A stretch of DNA of 64,000 nt from assembly GCA_017591395.1 (NCBI GenBank), contig WEDG01000714.1:37039-101038 (forward strand), written 5' to 3'. Positions 11,473 through 23,390 of this stretch are shown here, piece by piece. The stretch comes from Schistocephalus solidus (lineage: Eukaryota > Platyhelminthes > Cestoda > Diphyllobothriidea > Diphyllobothriidae). The translations under genes were made by a program, and so were the position numbers. Within the stretch, counting starts at the first letter, position 1, and the number at the start of each line of letters is the position of its first letter. The notes below the pieces were generated by a model that made no database searches, was not told the origin of the DNA, and saw nothing but the letters and a program-made list of their open reading frames with translations.

Positions 11473-14400
11473 GTTCTTGGAACTGCATTGGCCGTTCTCG
11501 GTGGTGCTCTACATCTGCGCTGTCAGACGGAACCCGGAAAAACCCTTGCCATTCCCTGGCTTCCAACCACCCTGCTTGTTCTTGGAGTTTTCCAGTTTCT
11601 GCTTGGCTGTTGGGGAATCCTGGCGATAATTTACAATCATATTTGCGGTTTTGTTGTTGTGAGTTTTCCAAGTCTTCCATGAATATCACAACCGTCTTTA
11701 TTTAGCTCGCATCTGGTACCTTACTCGTGGTGCTTTACGAGGCCGCAATGGCTGCCACGCTCTTCACTAAGGGAAGTGAGGTTGAGTTCCCTTATCTTTA
11801 ATCAAACTTTTCATCGTTCAGCACATGCAAATGGTCCGTCACAACTTTAAACCCGACAATTGTACTCTACAAATACCTGGACATCAAAGAAAGTTTGAAG
11901 TTAGTTTACCTCCTGGACTTTTTTAAATCTTTGATGAACAAATTTATCATAGACGTTTTTGGTAAAATGAATTGGTTTCGAAAGAAAGCAAGACAACCTC
12001 TAGTGGAAGACGATGAAATGCTCGAGAGATATTGGTCACTTAGAATCTTTCGGCAGTGCTTGTCAGTAGCCGCCCGACGAGAGTTGATGGTTTTCAAACG
12101 TTTGAAATTAAAAGTAAAATTAAAAGGATCAGACTGAGGAAGATCTTGTCATTTTCGTGAAACTGAACCACTTCCCACCAGAAGTGAATTTCATAGTCCT
12201 ATCGGTAAAGAAATAAATTAGAAAAAAATGTTTTGCCGTTTGTGTCGATTGGGCGAGTGATTGAAAATGAAGGGATTCTTTCAAATCACCACCTACTAAA
12301 AATATAAAAAATGCCATTTCCAGATATAATGAATTCTAACCCATGAAGATAAATAAGCAAGCCCTCAGTTTTCACACCATACAAAAACCAAACGATACGC
12401 ATATGTTTTGTGTCACAAGAAATTACGAGTTTGGAACTTGCGTTTCAACTGTTTGAGGTGTCTGTAAGACACAAAAACCTACCCAACTATAACCCAAGCT
12501 TTTTGTTCAATAAAAAGGACAATTAATGACCTTATAAAACCAGTTTTCTTATAATAAGACAAAAAGGAAAGCAGAATGTGTAAATGATTACTGACGATAT
12601 TATTCTTGAGAAAAGAGTTAACTCACACATCATTTCGACTGAAACCAGGACGACACAGTTTTTCTTTTTAAAACCACCAGTTTAGGGGAATCTAACAAGC
12701 TACAATGCAAATTTTTGAAAAAAATTACCTGGACTTCGTACTTGCCTAAGTATATAATAGCTTTCAGTGTTGCTAAATTCAATTTGAGTGAATGCAGTAG
12801 ATTATCCGAAGACATAAATTTGGGTTTGGGCATTATTGCTTTTGTGGGACATGTCGATATAAATATAGTGACAATTAACGCAAATCTTTTTGAAACTATT
12901 TTTCCAAATCTAACAGGTGATTGGCTTGCGTATTTTAATGTGGTCGGTCCGTAAATCCAGTGGTTATTCTGAATATTTTTTTACAGTAATACGCTCACCA
13001 AAGATGCTGCCTACGGTCACAAATTCTTATATGGTTCCTGCTGCCATAACATATGAATAATGATGTGTCTCCGCGAAATACAGTTGGTCATGCCCTAAAT
13101 TTCAAAAAGTGGGATTATTTCCATGCCATAATCCTTATGCTAACATTAATTGCAGTCCCTTATGTCCCTGGAATGCGACGCAAAACCATGGGTTCCATTT
13201 CCCATGAGCTACGAGGGGGTATGCGCCAAAGTTGAGACCTTTTCAGGCTCTGTCTGAAAGTAAAATATGAATATTTGAACTGAATTCCATCAGCTACTGC
13301 AAATAACCGCAAAATATTCGCAAACTTCCAACAGGTGGTCAGCAGTATACAACTACGGAATTATTTACCATACTGACAGCACGGGCACTAGTTTAAAGCC
13401 CAGACAAGCGCGTTTCGTCGACCTTGTGGTGCCGATGCCTGAGGCAGCTGCGATGGGTTTGATCCATCAATGGATCCCTAAGCTCTTCCCGTTTATTTTC
13501 TGGTTTTGTTGTTGTGAGTTTTCAAAGTCTTCCATGAATTTCACAACCATCTTTATTTAGCTCACATCTTAGCTGTCAGTATGGTAAACAATTACGCGAT
13601 CTCTGTCTCGTCTAAGAACTGGCAACAGCTGACGAGCAGGTAAAGTTTAAGATCGCTCCACTGCATGCCATCCGAGTTGAAAATTAAATGAGCTTTTATA
13701 CTCATCAGGGAAAAGGTAGGAAACATTTTGCTTATATTTTCACCCAGTTGTTTTCACCATGCATTGCAAAGGATAACTCTCCGGCGTTTGCGAATCTGCT
13801 AACTGGTTTAAGCGATTCTTCCCCTAGTGATATGTTTTCGCTACTACCTACGTACTCAGTTTCGGAATATTTAACAGAGAAGGAGCACATTGCAGTGGTT
13901 TTCTTCTCTGCAATTGTGTCTTGCCCGTTTTTGGTTTTTCACACCTACACTCCTCTTAGAATTGGAGATTCCCAGCATTTTTGTTGAACTGCAGATAACG
14001 GCTGAGGTCTGAAGGGTAAGTCTTGGAGCTGCCGATACAAGCGAAAATGCGAGTCCCAAGAAGTCATTGAGAAGTAGATGCGATCGCTGAGACAAGAGAT
14101 TTAGTCGCCTGACGTTTCGGATTCCAACTCGAACCCATCAATCAGGGACAGTATCAGATACGGGTAATTCGTACACAGGGAGTTGCAGTATTTATGGGAT
14201 GGAGCTGCTACGACAGCTAATCAAGAACGAGTGCCGACTGAGAAGCCTGTTCCAGCCAGCGAATAAGCCAATTCTAAGGTTGGTTTCGCCTATCCAATAC
14301 AAAGGTTACATATTGGTACGCGAGAGAGAATGCAAACGTTTTCAGCATATTAAGGGACTCTGAGAGAGCCTTTTCTAATGATTCTGTTGGCACCCTACCT

Positions 14401-16366
14401 AAATTGTTCGATATTATTTTGCTTTATTCGAGAGGCTTTTCCGATGCCATGGCTAGCGATATGGTGTCTGCGTACCATTTTATGCCTAAAATACTACTTA
14501 ATGTTATTGAAAATCGGCTCGCCTAGGTTAATTTAATTACTGTTCTTGACAAATTTCTTAGGAGAATGTCAGTGAAGGGGTTTGGGGTTTTCTGCTTACT
14601 TAGAACTGTGCGAATGCCAACTTTTCACCTAACGTACAGGAAGTGTTTACTTACTAGTCCAAGAAACGCTTACAACCTATTCAGGTGAAGGCACAATAGG
14701 CGGGTCCCAGACAAAATGAAATTTAATTTTGCTACTCAAAAGCTTACAGTAGGTTATCTTGTGCAGCTGAAGATCCCCAGAATTACCGTGGGCTGCTGTT
14801 CGACATTATGTCTACTTATGCGTTTTGGCATTCGGTGCCCTATGCTCTCGGGTTAATTCATTTTTTCTGGGACCCACATATTGTGCTTCAACGCCGATTC
14901 ATTTTGACCACCTAATGGAAAATGAATTTCGAACGAACTCAATGCTGGACACTCAGATCACCTTAGTCAGCAAACACGTCATGGACTAAGTTGGTCCAGA
15001 TTTTACAAATACGAGATTAGTCGAGGCGGTCACATGAGAATGGTTACGGAATTAAAAGAAAGGCATAACAGACTAGACCCGGCATAGGAGCCAATCACTT
15101 TATGGGGCCAGTGAACACGCCATAGCGTCACAGAAAGTGAAGTCCTCCAAACGAATTCAGAAAGCAAACTTTCCAGTTGCATCCTTGGACTTTAATATTT
15201 ACAGAATCAGCTTAGAAACCGCAAAACATAATAAAGTTAACCGATCGTTGCAGTACAGTGAAATATAAGGGCAGTTGTTCTTGACTTTACGAGTTTATTA
15301 TTTACGCAATCTGTTCTGCTATCCATCGCAGAGATCACTTGACCTCATTAAGTTTTCCGGCGGTTGCCATGGCGCGAAACAGCCATTTTTGCATTCCTTA
15401 AGTCCGATAAAGGTAGAAATTGCTCGAACCAATGCATAATATGCGGATTTTTCGACGCGAATGCTCCCAATGGAATTTTGTCTAAAGAACTATACTGCTA
15501 GATGGTTTTGGCAACTTTGCAAATTCATCCAACTCCACCGAGTTATGAACGAAATATAGTTAGAGATCACTTACATGCCTCTCTCAACTTGAAACATGAG
15601 CAGGAGCCGCTACATTCCTGGGAACTTATGGTTAGGAATGAGATTAGGTTAAGGGAAGGGTTACGGTTACAATTAAAAGTATGGTTAATTTTGGGATTGA
15701 AGTTAGTGATGGGGTAGAACACGGGAAAATTTACCCTTCTGTGGTCGTTTCCCGGGCCTGTCAGTGGTGGCCTATGAGAAACTCCTACCGAAATATAGTA
15801 AATTTACAGGGACTGCCTTTGACTCGCCCTGCGTCCTTGTACGGTCACATTACCTGAGAGACGGAGCTTAGAAACCCGAGGTAACTTCTCTTAATAATAC
15901 ATCGGCCTTCCGAATGATGTTTTCTCAGGCTTTCAGCACGTTTATTTAAATACATAATGTGCGACAAGGACTTTAAACTGCTGTTTAGCATGCGAAACTT
16001 ATGGGACTCTTGAAGAAGTATGATTTAATTCCTTAAGAGCTTGTGGTTTTTCGTTTAAACAAATTACAACGAGTAAAAGGGTAACTCGGCGAATGTAAAC
16101 AAATGAATTATAACATATTCGACAGAAGTGTTCTGCAATTGGAGTAAATGGAAAACTTTTAAGCCCTAAGTACCCTTCTTTTTCGTTTTTAGCCATGCCC
16201 AGATGACCTTGTGGCCATGGAAGAGGCGGTGAACAGAATGATTGGTGGTTTCGTCGTCACACTTGCGGTTATTCAGTGCTGCACACTGTTCTACACACTC
16301 CACTCCCTATGTACCTCTTCTTACGTCATGAAAAATTCAAAGCCGGTCGCAAAACAACGTTCATGA
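11473..16366 (+). CDS. Tetraspanin family protein (partial gene model)
   Basis: Tetraspanins are four-pass membrane proteins that organise partners at the cell surface; in flatworms many sit in the tegument. Exons supported: 11473-11658 (62 codons, phase 0 at both ends, CAG acceptor, GTGAGT donor) covers the second half of TM1, the small outer loop and TM2, ending AIIYNHICGFVV. A 47-nt intron, 11659-11705, follows. Exon 11706-~11780 (LASGTLLVVLYEAAMAATLF) is TM3; its donor is unclear (GTGAGG or GTTGAG). The last exon, 16193-16366 (57 codons plus stop, TTTTTAG acceptor), begins PCPDDLVAMEEAV, carries TM4 (MIGGFVVTLAVIQCC) and a polar tail. The short first exon with the start codon and the large-loop exon(s) with the CC motif were not found; the latter should lie in 11.8-16.2 kb. 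AATAAA at 16481-16486 is a plausible poly(A) signal. Layout matches the - strand paralogue at 48-50 kb. Confidence 0.7.
13345..13600 (+). repeat. Partial copy of tetraspanin exon-intron-exon junction within a short inverted repeat
   Basis: Positions ~13499-13569 repeat 11645-11715 with few changes: end of the TM2 exon, the whole 47-nt intron with GTGAGT donor and TTTATTTAG acceptor, and the first bases of the TM3 exon. It is flanked by inverted words ATTTACCATACTGACAGC (about 13355) and its complement GCTGTCAGTATGGTAAA (about 13573). The copy contains too little coding sequence to be an alternative exon. Confidence 0.65.
14111..14146 (-). ncRNA. Hammerhead-like core motif
   Basis: On the - strand: CTGATTGAT, stem GGGTTC / loop GAGTTG / GAATCC, then GAAACGTC. 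It is the same motif as the 89-bp array at 24.7-25.2 kb with one extra base in the 5' core. It stands alone, with no PLE coding sequence beside it. Confidence 0.45.
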
Positions 16367-16500
16367 GAATGCCTACTCATATGCTGCTCTCAATAGTCTC
16401 CCTCCTTTCTCATGGATGGAGGTTTTATTTTTACCCCTGCTATCTGGTTGATACCTTCATTTTTGGAGAACTGAAAGAATAATAAACGGGTTTGATTCTA
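15580..16500 (+). repeat. Unit 1 of a tandem duplication carrying the tetraspanin last exon
   Basis: Unit 1 (family E sequence followed by the TM4 exon) matches unit 2 at about 16690-17330. Matching blocks include GTCAGTGG-GGC-TATGAG, GGACTGCCTTTG-CTC, CGG-CACAT-CC, then the acceptor and exon. The two exons start 942 bp apart. Confidence 0.7.
16481..16486 (+). promoter_or_regulatory. Putative poly(A) signal AATAAA
   Basis: Lies 115 bp after the stop codon of the first tetraspanin last exon (16364-16366). Position and sequence fit; no transcript evidence. Confidence 0.4.
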
Positions 16501-16689
16501 TTCTCCGCAAATAGTTCATATTATATTACATAATATTACCGAAAAGTGGATTTTATTCAAGTCCTCAACTGCGGTTAGGCAGCAAAGTGAGCACCAAATA
16601 CTTCTACCGGCATATGCTTTTAGCATCATTGCATAAGCTATCCGAATGCAAGGTGAAATAGAGGTAAAGATATTGCATACCTGGCTGCC

Positions 16690-17330
16690 TCAACCTGATG
16701 CGTGAACAGACACTACCTGAGATTCGGATTAGAGTTAGTGTCGGGGTTGTACATGGGAGTAGTTCCTATCTCTCTATCCCGTCAGTGGGGGCATATGAGG
16801 GATTCCAACCGAAGATTAGGTGGACTGCCTTTGGCTCACCTTTCATCCCCGTTCGGTCACATACCCCGGCGACACGGAGCTCAGAAACACGAATAATGTC
16901 TTTTAACGATACATCAGTCTTCCAAATGCGTTTTGTGAGCGATTCGGCAAGCTGATTTAAACGCAGCCTATGCGATAATGGTTTAAAATTAATGCTTAAT
17001 ATGCCCAATTTGTACTACGCGTTTGGAAGATGCTTCGCTTGTCCACGCGAGCAAATGAATGATAATATATTTGGTTGGCATTTTTGTATTTGCAACGTTT
17101 CCGTCATAAGTGCTCTGCTGCTTTTCATTTTTAGCCATGCACAGACGATTTTGCGGCGATTGAGGAGGCAGTGAGCAAGAGGCTGGTTGTGTTTATCGCA
17201 GGACTTGCGTTGATTCAGTGCAGCATGGTCTTCTATGTACCTACGTACCTCTTCTTTCGTTAGGGGAAATGTAAAGCTAACCGCAAAACACCGTTCACGA
17301 GAATGCCTTCTCATCTGCTGTACTCAATAG
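16690..17330 (+). repeat. Unit 2 of the tandem duplication
   Basis: Diverged second copy of 15580-16500, containing family E sequence and a second version of the tetraspanin last exon at 17135-17263. Confidence 0.7.
17135..17263 (+). CDS. Duplicated tetraspanin C-terminal exon (alternative or relic)
   Basis: After an ATTTTTAG acceptor identical in kind to that at 16193, 42 codons read PCTDDFAAIEEAVSKR, then a TM4-like segment (LVVFIAGLALIQCSMVFY) and stop at 17261-17263. It keeps the opening PC-DD, the E-E-A-V word and the LIQC core of the first copy, and the same phase. Relative to the first copy, a small indel before the end changes the frame, so the polar tail is replaced by an early stop; the nucleotide match continues beyond the stop. 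No poly(A) signal is obvious nearby. It could be an alternative last exon giving a shorter tail, or a decaying duplicate. Confidence 0.6.
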   Translation, partial: PCTDDFAAIEEAVSKRLVVFIAGLALIQCSMVFYVPTYLFFR

Positions 17331-17599
17331 TCTTTGTTTCTTCCACGTCAGCCATCTTGCTTAATCCTAAAGACCTAAATTTATAGTGTAAATGCGCTAC
17401 CAGCACGATGATTACATTGTAGCGGTCATCGCTGTATCGCATAAAATACAAGTGTCTGTGGTGAACATGAGATCGATACTTACATTTGCTAGAATTTTAA
17501 GTTCTGCGTAAAATCCCATGTTAAAATTGAAAATTTAAGTCGGCAAACATATATTTTTGGTAACTCATCATCAGGCTGGTACAATTACAAGGGAAATGA

Positions 17600-18952
17600 A
17601 ACTGCGAGGCGATACCAGGGGTTAATAAATAAATGCACTTCCAAGGGCTTTGCAGCCTGCAGTTGTGCCAGGACCTTATAATCAATTTGCATTACAATTA
17701 AGTTCTGTTGGTATGTGGTACTAACTAAACATAAGTAGTTGACTTTATTGATTGTTTGCACACCGCCTATATGGTGAGTTCGGCGTGAAGAGATCATTGA
17801 GACTGTGTGCAGGGCGGAGGTAGAGTCGAGTATTGGGGTTGAAGATCACTGTCAAGTACGTGGAGTGAACAACTGCCTTCAGGGGGTGGGGACGTCGTGT
17901 GAACACCAACTGAAGTGGTTGTCGGCCACGGAAGAGAGGGCGCATGTACGAGCATCTTCTGACAGCAGAGTGCTGGGTTTTTTAGCCGTATGGCCACTGC
18001 CTCGGCTGTCGCGAGCACTCGCTGGCATAGGCCTTTAGAGAAGTTGGCTGGTAGACAACCTGAAAGGCTTCTTTAGGGTTAACGCGGGGATTAGTATCAA
18101 CTAGATGCGCAAGAATGAACTCGAGATTGATCTAGTTTCACCTTTGCCTAACCAGGCACGTATGTGTTCATGTAACCTCTTTTCCAGGCGCCTCATTGTA
18201 CGGCCAATGTATTCCGCTCCACAGGAGCAAGTTAATGAATAAAAACACATTGATGTGGCCATCAACGTGAGTCAGTCTTTACCTACTGCGCGTAGAAGGG
18301 GAGAGCTCGTAAAGAATACCCGTAGGTTCGCCGCGGGGAACGCGCTCGTCATGGCTGACTTCGGGCGTCGTCTTACAAGTTCGCTGGTTGCATCCCCTAG
18401 GAAGGGCAGTCTTATGAATACGTCTTTCTTTTCTGCAGTTAAGGTGATGGACTTTGTGGTATGTTCCTCAAGATTTCGGAGGATGAATATTTCTGGGTAT
18501 CCATTTTCACGAAGCGTGTCCTAAAGCTGCTGGAGCGCTGCTTCAACCGCTTCAGGGGAGTAGACGCGTTGCACCCTAGCTGCCAGTCCCTGGACTAAAT
18601 TTCGCTTTATGTTCAGGGGAACAAAACTGTGAAAATTGATGTATTGTCCCGTCCAAGTTTTCTTTCGGCATACCCTAAGTTTAATAGATCCATCCTCTTG
18701 CCTTTGGAGAAGGACATCAAGGAAGGCAATTTTGGTACCCATCTCAGACTGTGCAGAAAATTTGAGTGAGGGATGCATACTGTTAAACTTCTGTACCAGG
18801 GCGTCGGTGTCTGTGTTTTCATCCGTCAAGCAGAAGATGTCGTCCACGTACCGACCATAAAGGTCAAGTTCATCGATGGTGTCCTTAAGACTCGTTTTCT
18901 CGATCTTTACGAGCTCTCCCCTCCTACGCGTAGGAGGTAAAGACCGACTCAC
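17600..18952 (-). mobile_element. Penelope-like element: RT C-terminus plus GIY-YIG endonuclease (5'-truncated, decayed)
   Basis: PLEs copy themselves with a telomerase-related RT and a GIY-YIG nuclease. The - strand frame starting near 18952 reads through RT motif C (YVDDIFCLTDENTD, both catalytic Asp present), a thumb-like region and a linker, then the PLE-type nuclease start FYSLTCSCGAEYIGRT with a CxC pair and R..EH downstream. In-frame stops at 18523-18525 and about 18277-18279 break it, and a frameshift follows the nuclease core. The N-terminal half of the RT is absent. The 3' end (17620-18315) is repeated in inverted orientation at 18905-19615. Confidence 0.85.
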
Positions 18953-19628
18953 GTTGATGGCTACATCAATGTGTATTTACTCATTTACTTGCTCCTGTGG
19001 AGCGGAATACATTGGCCGTACAATGTGGCGCCTGGAAAAGAGGGTACGTGAACACATACGTTCCTGGTTAGGCAAAGGTGAAACTAGATCAATCTTGAGT
19101 TCCATTCTTGCGCATCTAGTTGATACTAATTACCGCGTTGACCCTAAAGAAGCCTTTCAGGTTGTCTACCAGAAACCAGGCAACTTCTCTAAAAGCCTAC
19201 GCCAACGATTGCTGGCGAAAGCCAAAGCTGTGGCCATACGGCTAACAAACCCAGCACTCTGCTGTCAGAAGATGCTCGTACATGCGCCCTCTCTTCTGTG
19301 GCCGACAACCACTTCAGTTGGTGTTCACACGCCGTCCCCACCCCCTGACGGCAGCTGTTCACTCCACGTACTTGACAGTTATCTTCAACCCCAATTCTTG
19401 ACTCTACCTTCCGCCCTGCACGCAGTCTCAATGACCTCTTCACGCCGAACTCACCATATAGGCGGTGTGCAAACAATCAATAAAGTCAACTACTTATGTT
19501 TAGTTAGTACCACATACCAACAGAACTTAATTGTAATGCAAATTGATTATAAGGTCCTGGCACAACTGCAGGCTGCAAAGCCCTTGGAAGTGCATTTATT
19601 TATTAACCAGTTCAATATAAAAGCATAG
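18876..19628 (+). mobile_element. Penelope-like element 3' copy, inverted relative to neighbour (GIY-YIG ORF open)
   Basis: A 250-codon open frame on the + strand. Residues ~31-48 give the nuclease start (CIYSFTCSCGAEYIGRT), followed by RLEKRVREHIRSW, a linker and a C-terminal tail. It lacks all RT motifs, so it is 5'-truncated. The position of the - copy's TGA is CGA here. Homology to the - strand copy begins at about 18905 (TTTACGAGCTC) and runs to about 19615. At the junction a short palindrome (CCTCCTACGCGTAGGAGG, 18917-18934) sits between the copies. Confidence 0.85.
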
Positions 19629-19814
19629 AAATTGCACAAGACTGTACTTTCTTTTCAACAGAATTTTGAGCATAAACTACAAGGGCAGATAAAATTGACT
19701 AATCACACGTTAATCCAAAATGTTTTGAAACCAAATGCACATTTCCAGTTCAGTTCAGTAGAGAAAAGATGGAATTCCGAAGTCCCTGAACCCAGTAGAC
19801 GAAGAACTCATTAA

Positions 19815-20100
19815 GTAAAAGCCAAACGGTGTGACTTGAAGTCAATAGAGGCTACATTCGATGGAACTTAATCAATCTGCAAAGCAGTGCTGAGTTTAAC
19901 ATCCGGATTATTTTCAAGTTGTCGTTTGCTACAGAAGTGAACCATATTTTTGCGTTTCTTCCGGCCTTGCTAATGCTGTTACTTTTTCTTTAAACTAGGC
20001 ATGCCCTCAACAAACCTTTCTTCACTTGCTTCATGTAACCTCTTACCTAGCGGTGTCTCTGGGGGGTCCTGACTCTGCGATGTTTAATTCCCTATCAGGT
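19815..20100. other. No recognisable gene
   Basis: A gap between PLE pieces with no clear ORF or repeat match. Confidence 0.4.
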
Positions 20101-20104
20101 AAGA

Positions 20105-20400
20105 GGTCGAGGATTGCGCCTGTAACCCCCATTGAGTTCTGTTTGTATGTGGTACTCACTAAACATAAGTAGTTGCTTTTACTGATTGTTTGCACGTCGC
20201 CTACATGGCGAGGTCAGCGTGTAAAGGTCATTGGGACTGTGTGAAGAGCGGGAGGTAGAGTCGAGTAGGGGGGTTGAACATGGCTGTCAAGTACGTGGAG
20301 TGAACAACTGCCGTCAGGGGGTGAGGACGTCGTGTGAACTCCAACTGAAGTGGTTGTCGGCCACGGAAGAGAGAGAGAGTGCATGTACGAGTGGAAGTAC
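20105..20400 (-). mobile_element. Penelope-like element 3'-end fragment
   Basis: Matches 17700-17960 (- strand PLE tail) in the same orientation: TGTGGTACTCACTAAACATA, CAAGTACGTGGAGTGAACAA and GTGGTTGTCGGCCACGGAAG are shared. It encodes only the C-terminal tail, ending abruptly near 20400. Confidence 0.8.
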
Positions 20401-22330
20401 TTCCGCGTGAAGTTCCTAAGAGGATCTATGTTGCTGCAGCAAACGCATGGGCGCATCAGAGGTCAGTAGCAGGAAAAATGCTTAACAAGACCGCTGGAAC
20501 ATGGCATTTTGGTCTAACGTTCGGATTAGGGCAAAAAGCCGAAGGTTCAGGCCAATAAAATCCATTTTCCAGCGATGAAATTTTCTTCTATTGTAAGGCT
20601 TCCCGGAAGTCCCTGTTTGCTTCTATCAACTGTCCTTGTTGTTAATGACGCCCCTGGTTATATGCATGTATTTAAACAAGCCCTGCTTGAAGGCAGTGAT
20701 CGAAGGAGACAGTGGGATCGGTACCAAACCCTCGCCACGTCGGCTAGCTATGCAAATCTCAGGGCCGACAGCATATTGACAATTAATACTAGGCAACATA
20801 GAGGCGTTACAGGCAAGCGACTATAAGAATGGACTACCTCACGTCCGGTGTCACTATCAGGTACAAAAACAGAACCGTGGCGTCAGAAAACTGTATCCAG
20901 TTCTTGCCCCAGCGACCTCCTCGTCTTAGCGTCTGGTCACAACCGAGGGCAGTGGCTTAGGAGTTAGAACGGGGTTGTCGATAACCATAGTTTGAGGATC
21001 TTCCATTGCCTGCCTGCATTGCGAAGCACCGGGCAGCTCGTAAATAGCACTCGAACCCAGCATCAGAAAAGTCTAATGACTGACCAAAGGTTGCAGAATT
21101 TACAGGAGACATGTGCTTCGTACCTGCCAAAATTCACGGCTCCCGTACTCATCGAATACTTGTCCACTCGAAGTTGAAGAAGCATTTTCCACACTCGTTC
21201 CACCATTTGCCTAACCAAAAATGACATTGGAAACAGTGTTCGCTTGAACCTCCCGCCCACGTAGCTATGCGCAGTCAAAGAAGGGGCACTGAGTATGAAG
21301 GTGAAAAAGTCGTTGCACTTATTATTCGAAGAAAAATTTCGTACATCCATGACTGAGGTAGCTCGTGAAAGGCGCGGATGTCACCTCTCGCGAGCTTTTC
21401 GGCCTCCTTAAACTTGAGGGTGTGATAAAGTTGGGACAAGTTAGCCGCGACTTGGGAGCTGGTGTTAGTAATTTCTATATTGGCTGCCTGTTTGACCTAC
21501 TGCGTCCGGGGTTATCTTGCGAATTTCTCTGATAGAGTTGCCTTGTCCACACAGGAGCCAGATCCATCAAACGAACCAGACGTGTTCTGCTGTGGCAATG
21601 GGTTTTTTTCCATCTGGCGCCTGATGGGCGTCTCCGTTCTGTGTGCACGCCCAACTGTAGGGGGTTTGTTGCGCCAGATGCCAGTTTCCAAAAGTTCTGT
21701 GGCATATGGAAGCGCTTGGCGAATTTGCGCCCGATGCTCTTTTGGTCTCATATTCTTTGCACCTGCGTCTGTTGATGAATTCACGTGCGTATTGACCACA
21801 GAATTTCTATCAGTTTTGTTGGAAGACCGGCAACTCCAAGACTGCAGCTACGCGCTTCAACATCGGTAAAACTGTTACGCCAAATAAGCCATGGACCGAT
21901 CCTGGCCACTAGGACCTTCTAGTCAGGTCCAGAGTTCGAAGAGGAGAGCTTGGATTGCAGTAAGTATATAATTGTATGTCCTGCCGAACATCGGGACTAT
22001 AAATTGGAAGAAGTTGACTGCCATGCAGCAGACACAATTGCGTTCTGGGTTGAGTTGGCATCTGAGTGCCCTGATTGAGAGAAAGCCCGCGTCAGCCCTA
22101 CACTTTGTTAGGTGTAATTGGCTGGACAACAGACGGAGTCTCTTGGTTTCAGGGATTGGCCAGATGAAATGGAGGCAACATTTTGTATAAACACCTTCTT
22201 TTCTAAGAGTTTTGGCATTCTCATAAGGAATATCGAATTTCTAATTTTCCCACAGCATATGTTACCTAAGGTTGTACCACTGACCATATTATCCTCCTGT
22301 CCTGTGAAAATAGCACAGAACATTGAGCTG
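20400..22330. mobile_element. Dispersed element family D, copy 1
   Basis: Collinear, diverged match to 27470-28985: (G)ATCAGAGG-CA-TAGCAGGAAA at the start, TAAT-CTAGGCA-A-AGAGG, GCCCCAG-GACC, TGGCGCCTGATGG, CCAAATAAGCCAT, CAGAGTTCGAAGA, and at the end a CACAGCAT-TGT-ACC block before TCCTG. Only short interrupted ORFs remain. The length (about 1.5-1.9 kb) and two internal plus one edge copy suggest an old transposon I cannot classify. Confidence 0.55.
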
Positions 22331-22479
22331 GCGCGGATTATCTAGCATAGATGCTCAGCAATTGAGTAAACTCAGCATTTATTTGGCGCGCGTTACGGTG
22401 AAGACGTTTCTGTGCGAAAGTTAAGCATATTTGTAATTCCGCGGAGAAGACGATCATCGGGAAAATGCTGTTACTTCAA

Positions 22480-22625
22480 ATGCTTGACTACTATTATAAT
22501 TACTACTATTTAATTACTACTACTATAATTGTAATTGTACTATAATTGTACTATAATTTTAATTACTACTATTATAATTATCCCAAACTACTATAAGGGT
22601 AATATAATTATCCCAAACATGACGG
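22480..22625. repeat. AT-rich ATT/ACT minisatellite
   Basis: Repeated TACTATTATAATTAC and TACTATAATTG words, with two copies of a TATAATTATCCCAAAC segment near the end. Low complexity. Confidence 0.85.
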
Positions 22626-22854
22626 AAGGATGAAGGCGCCACAGTCGCATTTTATAAAACGCAAAAGGTGTCAGTTGACTTGAGAAGCAGTCCTGCTGGG
22701 CACATGCACACAATCAAGGACTGGCTTTTCGTGCAACCAAATTTAAAGGGGAGCCTATGCATGATGCAATTTTAAACGACATTTTTGGAATCATTTGATT
22801 TTCCAAAAAAACCACCTAACGAAGGTTAAATTCACCTGCTTTCCAACAGCTCGC

Positions 22855-23390
22855 ATCCCAGAGCCAAGTATTCTTAAATAAATGTTTCGAGACCCTTATG
22901 CCACCATTAGTCTACTAAAATAATCTGCCAAGCATTATTTTCGGTTCTGATTACGAAAAAGTGGCAAAATCCGCTCTGGTAGAACAAAACCTGGAAAAAC
23001 CTGAAATTAAAGTAGCATTATCCGGTCTGAGTGGGCGTTAGACCGCCGATAGCTGTCGTAGCAAGCTGTTCGAGCACTACGAGTCATGCGTCCTGTAGGA
23101 CGCCGCTCATGAACGTCTAGTGTGCATAACACGGGTGGACTGAGGCCACAGACTACTATGAATAGAAGCCAAACTGTCTGGGTGCAGTTCTAACAGACAA
23201 GTCGTTAAAATTCTGGTCTCGGCATGATGACTGTGATCATGCCATCGGTAAGTGAGACAGCACTCAACGCAGACGCAACAGAGTTGTAGTGCTTTTATCA
23301 GGTCAACTTTAAAGAAGACGTTTACCATGCTGAGTAGGCTACTGACAAATCAAAATCACAGCTATGCCATTAAATTGCGGACAGAATAAT
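22855..23390 (+). repeat. Dispersed repeat family A, copy 1
   Basis: Collinear with 31185-31640: CTCTGGTAGA-AA, CCGATAG-TGTCGTA, AGTCATGCGTCCTG, TGAGGCCAC-GACTA, CATGCCATCGGTA-GTGAG. The 3' part (CACAGCTATGCC-TTAAAT) also matches 36575-36600 and, inverted, 61180. No coding capacity seen. Confidence 0.65.

Larger units (their letters stand above)
11780..16192 (+). other. Presumed intronic interval of the + strand tetraspanin
   Basis: Between the TM3 and TM4 exons I expect one or two exons for the large outer loop. One candidate block (about 12983-13055) ends in SCCHNI then a stop and lacks a donor, so I did not accept it. An open stretch after a good acceptor near 14781 (NYRGLLFD...) lacks the double Cys. 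The interval also holds the 13.5 kb exon/intron copy, the 14.1 kb hammerhead-like motif and the family E repeat. Confidence 0.4.

Noticed and set aside
12983..13055. Exon with the tetraspanin CC motif
   Set aside because: GSCCHNI follows an acceptor but runs into TGA at once without a donor, and the surrounding residues do not resemble the large loop.
13688..13987. 99-codon ORF inside the tetraspanin interval
   Set aside because: No tetraspanin feature (lacks CC and TM pattern) and no supporting splice sites.
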